Assembly (NCBI GenBank): GCA_016584305.1 | Contig: JACEEZ010018248.1 | Coordinates: 56,426 to 120,425, forward strand | Reading direction: 5' to 3' | DNA: 64,000 bases | Source of the DNA: Chionoecetes opilio | Taxonomy: Eukaryota; Arthropoda; Malacostraca; Decapoda; Majidae | In this document: positions 60,621 to 64,000 of the stretch, in pieces | Position numbering within the stretch: the first letter of the stretch is position 1 | Layout of the letters: each line of letters begins with the position of its first letter | Notes under the pieces: model-generated | Database searches by the model: none | What the model was told of the DNA's origin: nothing | Seen by the model: only the letters and a program-made list of their open reading frames with translations | Program-made: the position numbers and the translations under genes

Positions 60621-61195
60621 GGTATATCATGCAACTTAAATTGTGAAATGTAAATGAATTATGTATTTATTAACCATTTTGACATGATAAATGAATATTA
60701 ACACTGTTTCCGTTGGAAAAGTAATAACACAACAACAAAAATATTTGTCAACATTATCATTATTTAGGCGCTATCAAATACAGCTCAAATATGATTTGAT
60801 GACCAACTTCGAATTATTGAATAATCCAATATCAAATAATTTTCACTATAACTATAATCATGATAATAACACTGCTGTATTCCACTGCTGTATACACCAC
60901 AGAATACACTGCTGTAGCCCTATTCCACCCCCAACATACTGCCTCCTGAGCAAACTTGTAGCAGTGGAGCCAGGAGATATCGGCAGCCTAGTATTAACTT
61001 CCCGCTAGGCAGCCAAAAAATGTTTTATGGTCTGTGCTGGATCAGTGGCCAGGGTCAGGTTCGGCTGTGGGCTAGCCAACTATGTACCCCCCCCCCCCTA
61101 AATTTTTATCCCGAATCTACACGATTCACAGAAATGACCCAGCTGGCAATAAAATACTCGGAAATCCGCGAATCCGCGGAAAATTGACATCCCTG
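60366..61195. mobile_element. 830-bp element with CAGGGATGTCAA ends
   Basis: Ends CAGGGATGTCAA and TTGACATCCCTG. 'tataag' flanks both sides (60360-60365, 61196-61201). The corresponding S1 site is uninterrupted near 49368. A short (TA)n lies at 60595. The ends look hAT-like, but only 6 bp of duplication is seen. There is no transposase. Confidence 0.8.
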
Positions 61196-61427
61196 TATAA
61201 GGTGGAGTCAAAAGCTTTTTCGTCTCAAGTCCCCTCTAACTGATTTTCAAGAGAGCTCGCACGCGTACGTCTAATCTCCGAGACGTAAACTGAGAGACTG
61301 AAGCGCGAAGCGCCATTGTTCGGTAAAAAACAACAACAACAACAACTTAGCCTTGGAATGTAGTACGAGGCTGCGGAAAATAAAGTGAAGCAATGATTCC
61401 ATAATATCTCAAGAACCGTATTAGCTA

Positions 61428-63193
61428 CCGTAGATAACAGTCAAGTCGCCACCTGCAGTCATGTCGCCAGGCGCCATATATTACGAATTATAGCATTACT
61501 AGCCGCAAAGCCGCACTCCGGGCGGACTTTTTAGCTAGCTCCTGCGGAGGGCTATTGGTGGGCCTTCGGCCCACCACCTGTGTTTAGTGGGACTTCGGCC
61601 CACCAAACACAGACGCTCCAGATAGCCCCTTCTAGCTTTCCTGAAATCATGATTGTATGTATTAACGCCAACCCATTCACATCACCACACACCCATTCAC
61701 TCACCCATTTCCCGTCACCCCCCATCTATTCCCTCACCCATCACCAATCACCCCACCAATTCACTCACCCATTACCCATCACCCTATATCAAGGTTTCCT
61801 TAATTCTCGCATCCCACTTTTTTTCACAATTCTCGCTAATAGGCTGCTAAAAAAAGAAAAAAGTGATCGGATCATCTCATACGTGGGCTTAAAACCTTCC
61901 CCTGGTCGAGCTGGCTCCAAAACTGTGCCATATGAGGGGATTGGGGCACTGGGGACGGCACCTATCGCGGACAGACAGACAGACACACACTTTCGCTTAT
62001 ATTATTACTAGCCGCAAAGCCGCCCTTCGGGCGGCCTTTTTGGCTAGCTCCTGCGGAGGGCTATTGGCCCACCACCTGTGTTTGGTGGGCCTTCGGCACA
62101 CCAAACACAGACTCTCCAGATAGCCCCTTCTAGCTTTCCTGAAATCATGGATGTAGAAATATATGTATTAACGCCAACCCATTCACATCACCCCCAACCC
62201 ATTCACTCACCCATTACCCATCACCCCCCACCCATTCACTCACCCATTAGGGCTATTGTTGGGCCTTCGGCCCACCAAACACAGACTCTCCAGATAGCCC
62301 CTTCTAACTTTCCTGAAATCATGGATGTAGAAATGTATGTATTCCCCCCACCCATTCACTCACCCATTACCCATCATCCCCCACCCATTCACTCACCCAT
62401 TACCCATCACCACACACCCATTCACTCACCCATTACCCATCACCCCCCACCTATTCCCTCAGCCATCACCCAATCACCCCCCACCCATTCACTCACCCAT
62501 CACCCCACACCCATTACCCATCACCCCACCCATTCCCCATCACCCTTCATCAATGTTTCCTCAATTCTCGCAACCCACATTTTTTTTTCACAATTCTCGC
62601 TAATAGGCTGCTAAAAAAACAAAAAACAAAGAGGTGATCGGATCATCTCATAAGTGGGCTTAAAACCTTCCCCTGGTCGAGCTGGTTCCAAAACTGTGAC
62701 ATATGATGGGATTCCGCCACGGGGGGCGGCACCTATCGCGGACAGACAGACAGACAGACACACTCGCTTATATTATTATAGATAGACTACTGATTTGTAT
62801 GTGCCACTGAAGATAATACACAGTAGTTTATATCATGACTGTATAATCTACTCTGTTTCAGCGTTGTTTTATGCTTTGTAGCTGCAAGTATAGACGGTTT
62901 CAAATTTCTCGAAGAGTTTTTTTTTCGGGCGACGACGACAGCGGTAGCTACGACACTCAGTAAATAAACACTAGATGGCGACTTGACTGTTGGTAGCCAC
63001 TTTGTAGATATTTTTGTAATATGTTCATTTATAGCCATAATATGACAGATGAAGACACAAAATGACACAGATTCTCCATATAGCCCCTTCTAACTTTCCT
63101 GAAATCATGGATGTAGAAATATAACTATTAACGCCACCACACGTCTGTAAACAGAAAAAAAAGTTGTCATGGCGACTTTACTGTTATCTACGG
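61428..63193 (-). mobile_element. TA-flanked MITE (copy 2), split by Helitrons
   Basis: Inverted relative to copy 1 (2341-2814). TA flanks at 61426-61427 and 63194-63195; S1 at about 49588 has a single TA ('agctacgagaaaac'). MITE sequence runs 61428-61498 and 62787-63193, with a 1288-bp Helitron block between. Confidence 0.92.
61499..62786 (-). mobile_element. Helitron pair inserted in the MITE
   Basis: On the minus strand the block begins TCTATCTATAATAATATAAG (62786 leftwards) and ends GCGGCTAG at 61499. Comparison with MITE copy 1 gives 'cagtag' and 'taatgct' joined without duplicated bases. An internal GCGGCTAG|TAATAATATAAGCG junction at about 62008 marks two head-to-tail units. A partial internal repeat starts at 62250. 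It includes the 'acccattcactcacccatta' minisatellite. Confidence 0.88.
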
Positions 63194-63585
63194 TACGAGA
63201 AAACGTTATGGAGTGCATAAAAATCCAGATTTCAACAGGCTGCCCTGTGGTATAAGCAAATTTAAATTCTATTGATAAATGACCAAATTAAGTTTGTTTT
63301 TAGGTCATATTACCCGAAAAGAAATATTCCAGAAATCAAGGGAAAATTGCATACATGCGTAAAACTCTTGCGAATAAGAAATGAACATTTTTCAAAGTGG
63401 AATACGATTCCTGCAGACAAGGTCTCCATCAAGACAAACAATAGTTTAGACGGATGAAAGATAAGATAGATGTATGGTGCATCAATAAGCTGCTGGTCCA
63501 TTGAACGGCACAAGGAGGCGCTAAATATAAAAACTATTATATCTAAAAATCTGTATTAGCAAAAGAGAAACGGATAGATGCTTAA

Positions 63586-64000
63586 GCGGCTATCACACGG
63601 TGCGTTTCGTCGGACTGTTTCGTCGAACTTGCCATTTGGTTGGACTGTTTGGTCGAACTTCGAGGGTCATTTCACCGAACATGTTCGATGAAATGGTTTT
63701 GTGAAATTATACAAAATGTTGCACATTTCGTCGAACATACTCTGCGGTCAAAATAAGTCTATGCTTTTTCTGTAAGTTATAAATAGTGTTAGCAATTATT
63801 AAGCATTGAAATGAACACCATCATATAATACGTTACAGTAAAATGAATACATATCAGTCTATATTATATATGTGATAGATTTTCAGAAATATGAAGATGA
63901 TTTGATGTTTGTGTTTACATTTTGCGTAAAATTATTACTAGTAGAATTATAGAATATAGAGATCGAGAAGATAACGGGGAAGAGGAGAATGCGTGTGGTG
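63586..64000. other. Unclassified sequence with 'tttcgtcgaac' repeats
   Basis: 63597-63745 has several TTTCGTCGAAC-like words and an imperfect palindrome TTTCACCGAACATGTTCGATG (63670-63693). It starts 'cggctatcacacggtgcg', possibly the end of another element cut by the window. The rest is AT-rich. Confidence 0.4.

Larger units (their letters stand above)
56337..63585. repeat. Segmental duplication S2 (expanded by nested insertions)
   Basis: Paralogue of S1 (47826-50012). Subtracting inserts of 2486, 830 and about 1768 bp leaves ~2165 bp against 2187 bp in S1. The junctions of each insertion can be read against the uninterrupted S1. Confidence 0.9.

Overview
This window reads as eukaryotic nuclear DNA from an arthropod, most likely a decapod crustacean. 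The pointers are tRNA-derived SINEs, a BS/Jockey-like LINE and CR1-like LINEs, Ty3/gypsy retrotransposons, several hAT elements, Helitrons, islands of the arthropod telomere-type pentamer (TTAGG / CCTAA) and long (TA)n, (GA)n, (GT)n and (AAT)n tracts. The organism call is inference from repeat content. I see no intact host gene, no rRNA, no free-standing functional tRNA, no CRISPR and no bacterial operon. Almost every protein-like stretch belongs to a decayed mobile element, so the value of the window lies in its layered insertion history.

Layout. 1-6840: two repeat modules (A, B) occur twice in the same order about 4.3 kb apart; copy B carries a SINE and a TA-flanked MITE that copy B' lacks. 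7117-10540: a ~3.4 kb palindrome whose arms contain smaller palindromes and direct repeats. 10541-14520: three ecdysone-response-like palindromes, a SINE split by a hAT MITE with a perfect 8-bp target duplication, a truncated LINE and a dimeric SINE. 14590-18185: microsatellites and two Helitrons with a minisatellite core. 18187-22416: a BS-like LINE (minus strand) split by a 1.5 kb TTAA-flanked element. 22518-23500: one exon-like ORF of an uncharacterised repetitive family, overrun by a minisatellite.

23760-28265: LTR retrotransposon A (5' LTR, gag, zinc knuckle, protease), truncated and fused to LTR retrotransposon B (28266-38600; gag with two zinc knuckles, protease, RT, RNase H, integrase, 3' LTR). 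B carries a 3.48 kb TA-flanked element inside integrase and a 1.14 kb hAT inside its LTR. 38716-39270: exact 167-bp tandem duplication plus a LINE tail. 39271-41880: nothing recognised. 41950-46250: CR1-like LINE in sequence with suspicious homopolymer character. 46600-46860: another CR1-like LINE tail.

47826-50012 and 56337-63585 are paralogous copies of one segment. Both contain the same hAT at the same site. The second copy has since gained a 2.49 kb hAT-like element, a 0.83 kb element and a MITE that itself received a Helitron pair; removing these brings its length to within about 30 bp of the first copy. 50670-54315 is a segment with ~325-bp inverted arms, and 54517-56310 is a second copy of the TTAA-flanked element with a ~1.1 kb GT-rich minisatellite inside.

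The strongest observations are (i) the palindrome of palindromes at 7117-10540, (ii) in-window filled/empty site pairs that establish target duplications for a MITE (TA, twice), a TTAA element, and a Helitron (no duplication), and (iii) a cluster of perfect IR1 nuclear-receptor motifs at 11000-11342. There is no evidence of a cooperating gene system.
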